From positions 62,001 through 126,000 of the forward strand of contig JADNRY010000171.1 of NCBI GenBank assembly GCA_015501585.1: 64,000 bases of DNA. The letters are read 5' to 3'. Below are positions 1-10,747 of this stretch, in pieces (position 1 is the first letter of the stretch; every line of letters begins with the position of its first letter). Made by a program: the position numbers and the translations under genes. Origin of the DNA: Rhodocollybia butyracea. Lineage: Eukaryota; Basidiomycota; Agaricomycetes; Agaricales; Omphalotaceae. Below the pieces are notes generated by a model. That model saw only the letters and a list, made by a program, of their open reading frames with translations. It was not told the DNA's origin and did no database searches.

Positions 1-926
1 GCATGCCGCATGTCGGAGATTTTAAATTGACATTATAATGGGAAGGCCATTATAAGGCCATTATAATGGCCATATATTATCGGCCGGGCCTTATAAAACT
101 TGCCCATACCAGTGACGACACCAGGAAGACACTACATGGTGTTGTTAGCCTCAAAAGGGCACGAGCATTCAAGTAGATACATTATTCATGTATTTTATCT
201 GCTCGCTATGTCCTGCGTTTTTCAAAACTCTGTTGAGGTTGTACCTGGCCAAGGCCGACCTCCAGGCAACTCCCAAGGTTTTTTCTCAGCTTTTGGGACT
301 TGAGGTCAAGCAAATATGGTTGAAGTACATGTAGAAAAAAGCAAAGACCATAAAATTTCTATTCTTATCCAGCTGCGAGGCCTGTATTGCAAATTGCCTA
401 CATCCTATAAGAAGGACCTTTTTTCATATAAGCCCTTATGATGAGGTAATCCATAATGGTCATTATCAGGCCTTATGCGGCCTTATCGGCATAGTTTAAA
501 AGTTCCGACACATTGGGTAACGCTTGCCATAGATGGGCTGAAAGGTGTCTTTCAGTTTGTCGATCCCCTTCATATCAACGCAAGGATTCCGGAAAAAACT
601 GGAAAATTTACTTCAAATTTGGAAGGCGTTACACACGGAAAGAGTTTTTCATACAGCAATTTTGCCCATTACGAGCCAATTTGACGATCATTCATGTGGG
701 TTACTAGCGGTGAAAACTTTGTATGATGTTATGTATCCCGGAAGTTCCACAACACACCCAGCCCATCCTCACTCGTTGCGCATGGAGCTCTTCATAGGGT
801 TATTCCGTTATTACACCAGCCATGTGAGCTTTTGTGACCCGTTTCTTTCATACTTGAAACCCACCTGTTATAATGTACGTAAAGTCTAGTGCAAACAACA
901 ATGCCATTGTAACAGGGTACACATCG
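1..926. other. Unassigned left edge, AT-rich with short palindromes
   Basis: No gene is recognised. The first 90 bases contain clustered palindromic words built on GGCCATTATAATGGCC, and similar CCTTATGCGG/CCATTATC words recur near 420-485. Three overlapping ORFs between 475 and 889 cover the same bases in different frames and resemble nothing I know; the stretch may be decayed mobile DNA. Confidence 0.4.
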
Positions 927-948
927 CATCAGGAAAAGGCTAATAGAC

Positions 949-1165
949 TCAAGCCAACTTGAGCCAACTTGAGGCCAACCTGAGTATATTTGTCAACTTG
1001 AGGTTGACATGGGCCAACTTGAGTATATTTGTCAACTTGAGGTTGACCTGGGCCAACTTGAGTAGATTTGCCAACTTGAGGCTAACCTGGGTCAACTTGA
1101 GTAGATGTGTTAGCTTGAGATCAACCAGGGTCAACCTCAGTAGATTTGTCAACTTGAAGTGAACT
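949..1165. repeat. Tandem subrepeats in the left arm of the foldback element
   Basis: About eight degenerate copies of a 30-34 bp unit, each containing CAACTTGAG and GGTTGACCTGGG, run head to tail. They keep frames open on both strands (67-aa ORFs each way), which is a repeat artefact and not coding. Related words reappear inverted at 3640-3910. Confidence 0.75.
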
Positions 1166-1495
1166 TGAGATTAACTGAAGTCAACTTGAGCTTAACCTGG
1201 TATAAGTAAGGCATGTACTGAGTTCAACTGTAGAGTAGTAATGCCCAAAGTTGCTATTTAAGTTGAACTTGAATGAGGTTTAGGTTTAAAAAAGATCAAT
1301 TGTGTAGACAGAGGTCATTAGGTATCTAGACAAATTCTATACAACTGGGGGTGTGGGATGGGACCAGGGTAGGAAAGTGCAAAGACAGGAAGTAAATAAA
1401 GGAACATAGAGAGGCTCCCTAGAGACTGTGAATGTGCCCTACATTGAAAAAATTGAGAGAAAACCAAGGGAGAGATTGCAAAAACATCAAAAATC

Positions 1496-2110
1496 ACCTA
1501 AGTGAGACTGACCAGGAGGAGATGAACAAGATGGAAACTGACCAGAAAGGGAGTAGAGGAGCATAGAGAGGGTCCTAAGCGAATGTGAACGGGCCCTACC
1601 TCGGAAAAATTGAGTGAAAATTGAAGGAGTTATGGCAAAAACATTGAAAATCACCTATATGATGAGAGAGCGATCGAAAAGGTTGGGAATTGCTCTAGCG
1701 TGAGTAAGGCAATAGAGAGGGGGTACCTAGGGGATCTAAACGAGCCCTGGACGAAAGAAATCGAATGGAAACTGATGGAAATATGGCAAAAACAGCGAAA
1801 ATCACCTAAGTGAGACTGACCAGGGGAGATGACCAAGATGGAAAGTGACCATAAAGTGAGTGGGGGAGCATGGAGAGGGTCCTAAGCGAATGTGAACGGG
1901 CCCTACCTCGGAACAATTGAGTGAGAATTGAAGGAGTTATGGCAAAAACATTGAAAATCACCTATATGATGAGAGAGAGATGGAAAAAGTTGGGAATTGC
2001 TCTAGCGTGAGTACAGCGATGGTGAGGGGGTACCTAGGGGATCTAAACGAGCCCTGGACGAAAGAAATCGAATGGAAACTGATGGAAATATGGCAAAAAC
2101 AGCGAAAATC
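1496..2110. repeat. About 308-bp repeat units, left arm
   Basis: Two units run in tandem, each starting near CACCTAAGTGAGACTGACCA and passing through GGGCCCTACCTCGG and TACCTAGGGGATCTAAACGA. The same unit occurs about three times in inverted orientation at 2630-3545, so this arm can pair with the right arm. Confidence 0.8.
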
Positions 2111-2629
2111 ACTTAAGTGAGAATGAACTGAGGAGTGCTGAACAACATGGGGAACTGATCATATGAGATCAAAGCAGCATAGAGAATGTCTTTAGGCAAT
2201 GTGAGTGAGCCCTACTTCGAAGAAATTGCATGAAAACTGCAGGAGATATAGTAATAAGACAAAAAAAATGCCTAAGTCTGATGGTCATGTGTTGTTGAAC
2301 TTATGACAAATCATTCAACTTGCATGTTCTCGCTCCTCCACCATCATCTCTGGGATTCCCTGCTGTGTTGCCAACAAATCCATCCACCATTAGTCTTTCT
2401 TTATTACCCATTTGTTTTGTTTATTTTCTCACTGTAACTGTCTTTCTCGAGAGGCCGAGCTTGGACATGGTTAAGGTAGCACAGTTACAGGCAGCTGCCA
2501 CCTTTCTCGAGGTTCTTTGGAACTGGTCATGATAGAGTGTTGCATTTTTACTCCTTCTTACTGTTCCTCTCTGCCTCTTTAATTTTGTCTCAGCAACTCC
2601 CCATCTGGGTCATCACTGTCTGTCCCACT

Positions 2630-3545
2630 TAGGTGAGTTTTGGTGTTCTTATCATATCTCCTCCAGTTTTCACTCAATTTCTTCGTTGTAGAGCTCATTT
2701 AGATCCCCTAGGGACCCTCTCCCCACCGCTTCAATATCGTTTGAATAGCTCCCCATCTTGGTTACTGTCCCCAGGTCTGTCTCACTTAGGTGATTTTTGC
2801 TGTCTTTGCCATAATTCCATCAGTTCTTATTCAATTTCTTTCGTCCAGGGCTCGTTTAGATCCCCTAGGTACCTCCTCACTATCGCCTTACTCACGCTAG
2901 AGCAATTCCCAACTTTTTCTATCTCTCTCTCGTCATATAGGTGATTTTCAATGTTTTTGCCATAACTCCTTCAATTTTCACTCAATGTTTCCGAGGTAGG
3001 GCCCGTTCACATTCGCTTAGGACCCTCTCTATGCTCCTCTACTCACTTCTTGGTCACTTTCCATCTTGGTCATCTCCCCCTGGTCAGTCTCACTTAGGTG
3101 ATTTTCGCTGGTTTTGCCATATTTCCCTCAGTTCTCATTCGATTTCTTTCGTCCAGGGCTCGTTTAGATCCCCTAGGTACCCCCTCACTATTGCTCTACT
3201 CACGCTAGAGCAATTCCCAACATTTTCCATCACTCTCTAGTCATATAGGTGATTTTCAATGTTTTTGCCATAACTCCTTCAATTTTCACTCAATTTTTCC
3301 GAGGTAGGGCCCGTTCACATTCGCTTAGGACCCTCTCTATGCTCCTCTACTCACCTCTTGGTCACTTTCCATCTTGGTCATCTCCACCTGGTCAGTCTCA
3401 CTTAGGTGATTTTCGCTGTTTTTGCCATATTTCCATCAGTTTCCATTCGATTTCTTTCGTCCAGGGCTTGTTTAGATCCCCTAGGTACCCCCTCACTATC
3501 GCTTTACTCACGCTAAACTTTGCTATTATCTTATGTTATTATCAT
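2630..3545. repeat. About 308-bp repeat units, right arm (inverted)
   Basis: About three head-to-tail units are the reverse complement of those at 1496-2110, with boundaries near 2941 and 3249. ORFs of about 100 aa recur once per unit (2633, 2941, 3249) because the unit repeats; they show no protein family signature. Confidence 0.8.
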
Positions 3546-4149
3546 TTATTTTGTACTTTGTTTGTATACAAATTACATCATTTGAACACTTAGTTGGTGT
3601 GACTTGAGTGTTCTTGAAGTAATATGTTGCCTACTCACAAGTGGCTTGAGATTGACTTGGGACTACTTACAGGTGGCTTGAGATTGACTTGGGACTACTC
3701 TAGCTGAGTTCAGGCTGACTTGAGACTGACTTGAGTTGCCTTGAAATTGCTCAAGTTACCCAAGTTGGCTTGAAGTTGGTTTGAAGTTGGCTTCAGTGGA
3801 TTGAAATAGATCAACCTTGCATTGAGTGCCATATGGCCCCCAATGACCATTGGGGGCCATACAGCCCTCAGGCTGGCTGAAGGGTCATCCAGGTTGGCTC
3901 AAGGCTCCTTGAGTAAAGGGGGTATTTTCCTGATGTCGTATCACTCGGAAGACGGTGAAGGTTCAGGTTTGTTCAAGTTGGCATTAGCTTCAGCGTTCTA
4001 ACTCTAACAATACTTCCATAGAATTGTCACTACAAATGAACGCCGACATTCCCCTCCCTGCTGAGTGCCTTCATCTAGGTATTCAGAGCCCCAAGTCGGC
4101 AAAGACAACAGAAAGGAAAGATCTCCAGGTATTATTTAGTGCTGCTTCT

Positions 4150-6115
4150 TGACATTGAATATCGGTAACCTGGCTCCCAGAAACAGAAAAAGCGGAAGGA
4201 GAATCAAAGTTCGGCTACTATCGACTCGGACGTCCTCGTTCCCGATATATCAAAAGTATTATCATTGACCAACAGTAACGACCTGGAAGCTGGAATACAA
4301 ATTGAACTTGAAACTGAGGACATTGACAAAGAGGATGGAAATGAGGATGATAGAACCTACAAAGGTGCTGAGGCGTTTTTGGAAGGTCTGGAAACGGCAC
4401 CAGATTTCCAAACGGCCTGTCCTTCGAGATGGTCCTAACGGAAGTACACCCTAACACGCATAAGACCTATATAAGGTATGGTCCCTGCAAAGGCTTTGCT
4501 CGTGGATATCCTGATCATCCCAATACACTGTTAGGCTCCAGAAACGATTTCAAGCATGGCTAACTGAGCGAGGATATTGTCGGAAAGACGTTGATATCTT
4601 CCACTCGGAGTCTTCACTTCACAAGACCATGCCATATATGATCATTCTATGGATTCATGAAAGGCACGTCAGAATCCGCTAGTATGCAAACTAGTAACTG
4701 AGTAATACCCCATAGCTGTGATGAAGTCAATTTAGATCTAGAACCAAGGCCTGAAGGGACTCAGATTTGCTCTTTCAAGACAGCTATGAAAATGAGAGCA
4801 GCACTAACTTATGGTTTCAGTCGAAATTTGAGCATCGGAAAATCTCCATGGACCAAAATCCATGATGATAGATGGAGAGGGAACCCCTGTATTTCTGAAC
4901 ATGTCAGGCGATATATGGGGGGGCTTTCCCGTCACAAGGTCTGAACTTTATTCATTTTGCGAGATCAATCCATTTATTCTTATTACTCAGACAGGCAGCA
5001 GCTGGAGAGAGTCCGGTCAGCTCTACAGCATTAACTCTCCAGATGCTGCTCGCTATGTGGAAAAGCAAGGAAGAGTTTGTGAAATGGGCCTACACTGACC
5101 CCAACTACAACCCTGACAATCCCTGCAGTGTGCATGACTGGGGGGGGGGGGATTTTGAAGCATATTGCTGCCTGGACAATTGTCATTATAGGATTCAGAA
5201 CACTCTGTCGAGGCAGAGACATACTCAAGTTGAAAGTTGATAACCTATATTTTAGTGAAAGCACAGATCATATTCACAACGCCCATACACTAGTAAATCT
5301 AAGCAGCATGGAGGTAAGTGATATATATTGGCAATTCATGGCGGTTCAAATGTCGTTCTGAAACTTCACGTTTTGTTTAGGGGTCGAAGGCTTTGATTTA
5401 TATTTTGAGACAGAGGAGAACATGATTCCTCTTTGTGTATGCAGAGCCATACGCGACTGGCTCAGGATCAGTGGAATTACCGCAGGTTATCTATTTCCCA
5501 GACTGTACGACTACAACCGATTGGGACCCTCCCAAACCCATATGGTGCGGATCTAATTTAGCAAAAAGAGTGTAGGTAGCTAATCAATGCATAAATCAGG
5601 ATCAAAGCGAATTTCTGCAGCTGTTCCGAAATATGCTTATGGATATAGGGCAAGATCCCGATACATTTGGAACCCATGCACTCAGACGAGGTGGTTGTCA
5701 GTGGATGTTTCAGGACCTTAGGATGTCTCTTCCAGATGTTTTGAATTGGGGAAGCTGGAGTCCCGACCTTACCCATTCCATAATCTTGAGATATCTTGCT
5801 GCAGACACAGACATTCTCCGGAGGCCACGTTCTTCATTTTTTGATCCCCGGATATAGGGCAAGATCCCGATACATTTGGAACCCATGCACTCAGACGAGG
5901 TGGTTGTCAGTGGATGTTTCAGGACCTTAGGATGTCTCTTCCAGATGTTTTGAATTGGGGAAGCTGGAGTCCCGACCTTACCCATTCCATAATCTTGAGA
6001 TATCTTGCCGCAGACACAGACATTCTCCGGAGGCCACGTTCTTCATTTTTTGATCCCCAGGCCCAATTTGATGCAGAGCCCTGTCACTCTTGTCATCATA
6101 GATGCTTTTGTGCTC
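4150..6115 (+). pseudogene. Tyrosine recombinase (Crypton-like) relic
   Basis: Coding sequence can be followed through several frames. An acidic, lysine-flanked N-terminal stretch (4160-4436) is followed by a segment like a core-binding domain (about 4530-4680, containing FQAWLTERGYCRKDV). Next come SFKTAMKMRAALTYGF and WRGNPCISEHVRRYMGGL (4740-4930). The catalytic region reads FRTLCRGRDILKLKVDNLYF (about 5190-5250), then an Arg/Trp-rich segment, then the box GTHALRRGGCQ (about 5661-5700), which fits the His-x-x-Arg of tyrosine recombinases. A distal Tyr is plausible within ILRYLAAD. Such genes in fungi belong to Crypton-type elements that integrate by site-specific recombination. Frame changes, stops and a 209-bp tandem duplication of the catalytic end show it is dead. 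The foldback element at 927-3935 lies just upstream. Assignment to a named Crypton lineage is not possible from reading alone. Confidence 0.65.
5641..6058 (+). repeat. 209-bp tandem duplication of the recombinase catalytic end
   Basis: Two head-to-tail copies (5641-5849 and 5850-6058) are nearly identical, with only a couple of differences seen (for example GCTGCAGAC versus GCCGCAGAC). The unit length is not a multiple of three, so the second copy is out of frame. Each copy contains the HALRRGG box. Confidence 0.9.
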
Positions 6116-8782
6116 ACTAAATCATTGTTTCATACCATCACACAATCTTCTACACCCGTTCTCCATAGAGAGGGATCTCAGCCACAGACGTTGAAGGGGG
6201 CATTTACTAGTTCAGCAAAATAGGTAAACAATACTTTCCTTAAATTACAACGATTACAGCAGTTTCGGAAAATTGTCCGAACCGAAAAAAATTTGATGTA
6301 ACTCATATTAATAAATAAACAATTCCGACAAAGGAATTACCTTGCGTGTCTAGCGTGTGCGCTAGGCGTGCGCATAGCTTGTTCCTTCGTTTATGCTCTT
6401 TTACAAAGTTCATGGTGAGCGTAAAAGCATTTGTGATTTCAAAGGGTGGAGTGGGTGAAGCAAGGATAGAGACTATTGTTGGGTACAACACGATGATATA
6501 CAAGGGTGGAGTGGGTGAAGTGAAAACGACTGTTGGGTGCTCGTCAAGTGAAAGGACACATCTGTAAAAAAACGACGCTTCAGAAAGCCAATTGAATAAT
6601 GATATCTCGAACATACACGCTCATAGTAGATAGGATTATCAAAGCGATCACGAAGATCTAAAAGGATGGGCATATTCTTTCATCTTCATCACTTCAAGCC
6701 ACCTACTCCTCCTATCCCCGACTCTGACCAAAGGGAAGGGAGGGTCTTGTAGGTGTCAAATGAGTGTTGGATTCTTTCAAAACCGCCAGATCGGGTATTC
6801 CTTTCCCACCTGATGTTGAGCCGCCATGCCGGTTGTTTCAGATGCCCTATCTAAGCATGTCATGTGCCAAGTACCAAATCCGCTATGTCGGCTCATTGAC
6901 ATTTAACTGATGATCCGGAATCCCGAACACAAACGGTTACTTAATGCACCTCAGACCAGACGGGTTCTATCACAATACAGTCTTTGTGAAGGACATCCTA
7001 AGACTCATGAGCTTATTTGACATACATTCATTGAACAAGGTGATATTGGACAAAAATTTGTGCCAAGGGTTGTCAGCAGGCAAGCAGCATGGCCATTCCA
7101 AGGGGAAAAAATCCTGCCTACACATTATTTGCTCTGTGTGGTGCGGGAAAGAGCTTCGGAAGGTGAAGCTGGTATCCTCACGCGAGTTCGATGGGGAGAT
7201 CCTGGCGGGTTCTTTGTGCTCAGAGAGGGTGAGAAGGGGAAAGGAATTCTCTAATTACCCCTAAGAATAAGTAGAGTTTTTATACAAAAGTTATATTAAT
7301 AACGAATCACTAATTAACTAATTAAGCCAATGAATCTGAAAGGTCCATAGGACGTCATGATACATGCTCAAAATTGTATGGAGCGTGACATCTGGCACAT
7401 TTCAAACCCTTTTCTGTGTGTAAATGAGTATGTCTCATACAGCTTCAGTCCATTTGCAAAATGAATAACTGGAAAGAGATACATGAATGTCAGGATGAGT
7501 GAGAAGCGGAACATATTCAGAAGCAGGCACAAACTCTGTGGCATTGCAGAATTCACCACCCGACGAAACCTATCACAATGTAGATGATAATATAATGCCA
7601 ATTTCATACCTCTGTCACTGTTCTGGTCAGGTCTTCATAATGGTATGACCTGGATGCAGATTTCTATCTTGGACAAGCTTGTACACACCATGAAGGTACA
7701 TGTCCAGGTCTGTACATATAACCTATCTGTACTTGTCTGGAATAAGATACATAACTTGATATGTAACGGTGCACATTTCCCTTTGGATCATTCCCTTAGT
7801 TTTTCTGTGTTCTTGAAGCTGCAAGTGCCTGTAGTTGTCGTAGGTATCTGGCATAGTAGGGACTCGGAGCCGTGAGGCTCCTGCAGGAGATTGGAGATAT
7901 GAGTGCTCTATATGCTCTTATACTACTTTGCCTTCATACTTGGCCTTATATACTACAGTACAAGTAGCTTGGTAAGTACATAAATAAGCTACATCGGAAC
8001 AGTATCAGTTCCGGATTGACATGACATCATCCTCTGATCGGCAACTACAACAGTAATTACCCTCCGGTTAGCGCATTTACACTTAACTGGTACCAACCTG
8101 AGCCTGGTAAATTTTAGATTATACTAATTCCTCTCCTTTGTTCATTAGTTACAGATATATCATAGCTCCAGGCGGCAGAGTGTACCACTGAGACTGAGAC
8201 AACGATAGCGACGGCCTTGAAACTTTTGCACCACATGACATCAGCGGGGAGCGAAATTAGTCTACTAGTGTAAGTCCCTCAAGCTAATGTTAACCTTTCT
8301 GTAGGGATATCTACAGACCAAGACAAAAAGCTGTCCCTCTCATTAGTAAATTAAGTCCCCGGCGGCATATATTGGCCTAAACAGGGCTGGGCTGCAATTC
8401 CAGGAGCTGTTGGCACATTGGTTGCTACTAGTAGTCCCGTATAGCAAGTTCCCACCTGGCTAGTCCCAAAGGTCATTCTCCCGTATTGTCCTTCATTGCT
8501 CCATGGTTGTGACCAAATGACAGGTGACTAGCGGTGTTGTGGTCGAATAAAACATGACCCCCGGACTAGCGAAGCAGCGCAGCAACTACGCCCCATGGTG
8601 ATGGACTAGCCTGCAGTTTCCATGATTACTGTTCATGTAAAACAATTAAGTAGTAATCAATGACGTGTGTCTGAATCAGCTCCAATGGATTGGAACATGA
8701 GTAGAATGATAGATTTCATCCCGATAACTCGGTAATAATCAAGTGCCCTGCTTAACTAGTATGGCACCTAGCACACCGGGAA
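6116..8782. other. Unassigned, no gene recognised
   Basis: ORFs here are short, overlapping and without family resemblance; the longest are about 106 aa at 6944-7264 and 103 aa on the minus strand at 6303-6614. The 19-bp word AAGGGTGGAGTGGGTGAAG occurs twice (6442 and 6502), which accounts for the repetitive minus-strand ORF there. An intron-rich gene with small exons could be missed. Confidence 0.4.
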
Positions 8783-8946
8783 GATACAAAAATCTGCTCG
8801 GCAAATTTGTGAACTGAAAGAAAACCGATTATCCTAATAAGTATAATCAGTGGTTTTCAGTCTGTACTGAAATTTTGTGATAAACTATGAAAGGAATATC
8901 TTATTGGGAAATTTCAGTACCTTTCTGCCGAGCAGACTTTTGTATC
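8783..8946. mobile_element. Small inverted-repeat (MITE-like) element
   Basis: A 164-bp segment starts GATACAAAAATCTGCTCGGC, and its right end is nearly the reverse complement (GCCGAGCAGACTTTTGTATC). The inner arms also pair partly (ACTGAAAG... with ...TTTCAGT). It has no coding capacity. No flanking direct repeat is evident, so its transposon origin is inferred from structure only. Confidence 0.5.
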
Positions 8947-10747
8947 ATTACAGTGTGGGCCTGGTGGCAACCCACTGAATATTATGATCAAAGAAGACAA
9001 CGCGTTATCGTAGCAGGGGAAATAAAATACATAACTAGAAGGTGTTATCTTCTGTCTGCATTGATTTCACTGGATTATCATGCCAATAGAACAAGCAGCG
9101 AAAGAATTTTTTATCAGTGACAACCAATATCCTCTTTCTGGTCATGCCTCGCAGACAACTGCCATCTCGAATACCACTCTCCCAATACTTAATTAAATCA
9201 CAAAAACGTGAAACTCACCACGTTCACATCCTTGTACTACATGGTCAGAAGTTGCACAAGTTGATAAAATAGGGATAGAAGAAGAAATGTATACAAAGAC
9301 GCGGAAACAAGTGAAAGATCATTGCAGAACAAGGGACGATGCAAATACTAACCCAGTAAAGTTTGCATGTACTGTAACTAATATAATGTTTACGATTGTA
9401 TCTGCTACGTTGACTCAGTAAAATCATGCTTGACAACGGGCCAAAATTAATGTCCTCACCCAAACAACTAGGCAGTGACAGTAGGCAGTGACAGGGAGCG
9501 CATGCTCAGAAAACAGTGCCCAAGTTCTCTGTCTTGAAAACCTGCTTCCCATACTAGGTAGTGATATATATGCCACAGAAATCATGAGGCAGACTTTTGC
9601 CTGTGAGCTAGTACTCATGGAGATTTAACCTATGTAGTCACCATTACTAAGTAGCATGCTTTATAATCTGGTAGTCGGGGATTGCTGCGCAGCAGCGTTA
9701 AGGATCTGTTACAGGAATACCACAGATTTCTGTGAACCTTGTATTGTTGATTGGGGGCTGCAAGACCGCATCGCCTGTCCGGAACGGCTCTTGGTCGACA
9801 GTATTAGTATCCACGGCGCACAGAAAAGACGCCATGTGTGGCTGTTCCTTAAATAGGGACCACCTGGCCAGCTTTCCTTCCAAACTTCCATGTACACTGC
9901 CACGAGCCTCGCGGAACGGGCGCTAAGTGCAGCATTGAAAGTTTCTTTGGTGAGTTTACAACGTCTCGCTGTACGTTATTTTATTCTTTAAATCTCAACT
10001 TCAGGTGGTCAAGGGAGTTGTGAACGGTTCATACTGATAGTATTATCCATTATTGTAGTAGCTAGTATTGTATGTATTTTATTTACCCCTCGAAAACGGA
10101 CCACTTGTATAACAGTCAATGATATAGGATGATATGCACACCGCATAAATTTCCACTTCGACCTGACCAAAGTTACTGCCAAAGTATGCCGCGAAATACA
10201 ACCTTTCACCAGCCTGCTAAAAGATATTTTTTCAATGCCAGATCACCCACAGAACTGCGAGATTCTGAACGAAGGAATATTCCAAGTTATCTTTGAAAAC
10301 TAATAGTTTCGCAGCCCAGGCCGAAGTACTAGAATCATAAGCATGGCAATGAGCAAGCATTCCGGGTGCCCAGATCTCAGTCGATATAAGTGTTTTAAAC
10401 GGTCAGACTGTCTTCAATATGGGATTTGCACCAAATGGTCAGATTAACTGTCCGGGCCAGTCAGACCAATTTCCATTTACCGTTCAAAAACAAGCTGTCC
10501 TGATTATTTGTAGAGTCGTATTGATCTTCCCGTAGCGAGAATCCAGATTTGAATGGCTTCGTGGACGTGATAGTATTAATTTTAATGTTACAATGTATTA
10601 GGTATGTATAGCCAACAGCGACAGAATGGCACGCGCACAAGTCAAAAAAGCAGAAGTAGGAGTCGGAGCAGGAACACGGACACGGACAAAGGTTAAAGGC
10701 ATGGATAGCAAAAATTGCTCAGGAAAACTAGATACCAGGGCGCGATG
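8947..10747. other. Unassigned, no gene recognised
   Basis: Only short overlapping ORFs (60-70 aa) occur around 9245-9930 and 10009-10209, in conflicting frames, with no motif recognised. It may include the downstream region of the minus-strand gene that ends at 10748. Confidence 0.4.

Larger units (their letters stand above)
927..3935. mobile_element. 3-kb foldback (palindromic) transposon, non-autonomous
   Basis: The left end reads CATCAGGAAAA and the right end is its exact reverse complement, TTTTCCTGATG. Both ends are flanked by TCG, consistent with a 3-bp target-site duplication. Inside the ends lie arrays of short CAACTTGAG-type subrepeats (about 950-1200 on the left, 3600-3910 on the right in the opposite sense). 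Further in are roughly 308-bp units, about two in the left arm and three in the right arm in inverted orientation. No transposase is encoded. The same CATCAGGAAAA ends occur on a 368-bp palindrome at 45229-45596, so both probably belong to one family moved by the same transposase. The superfamily is not established; a 3-bp duplication is compatible with CACTA/CMC or Harbinger-type elements. Confidence 0.75.

Noticed and set aside
959..1162. Leucine-rich repeat-like ORFs on both strands (LRLTWANLS / LKLTNLLKLA)
   Set aside because: A tandem DNA repeat with a unit compatible with open frames on both strands; not a leucine-rich-repeat protein.
2633..3593. Three consecutive ORFs of about 100 aa (…FNVFAITPSIFTQ…) that look like a repeated protein
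   Set aside because: They recur once per 308-bp DNA repeat and are matched by minus-strand ORFs in the inverted arm; no start context, motif or codon structure supports coding.
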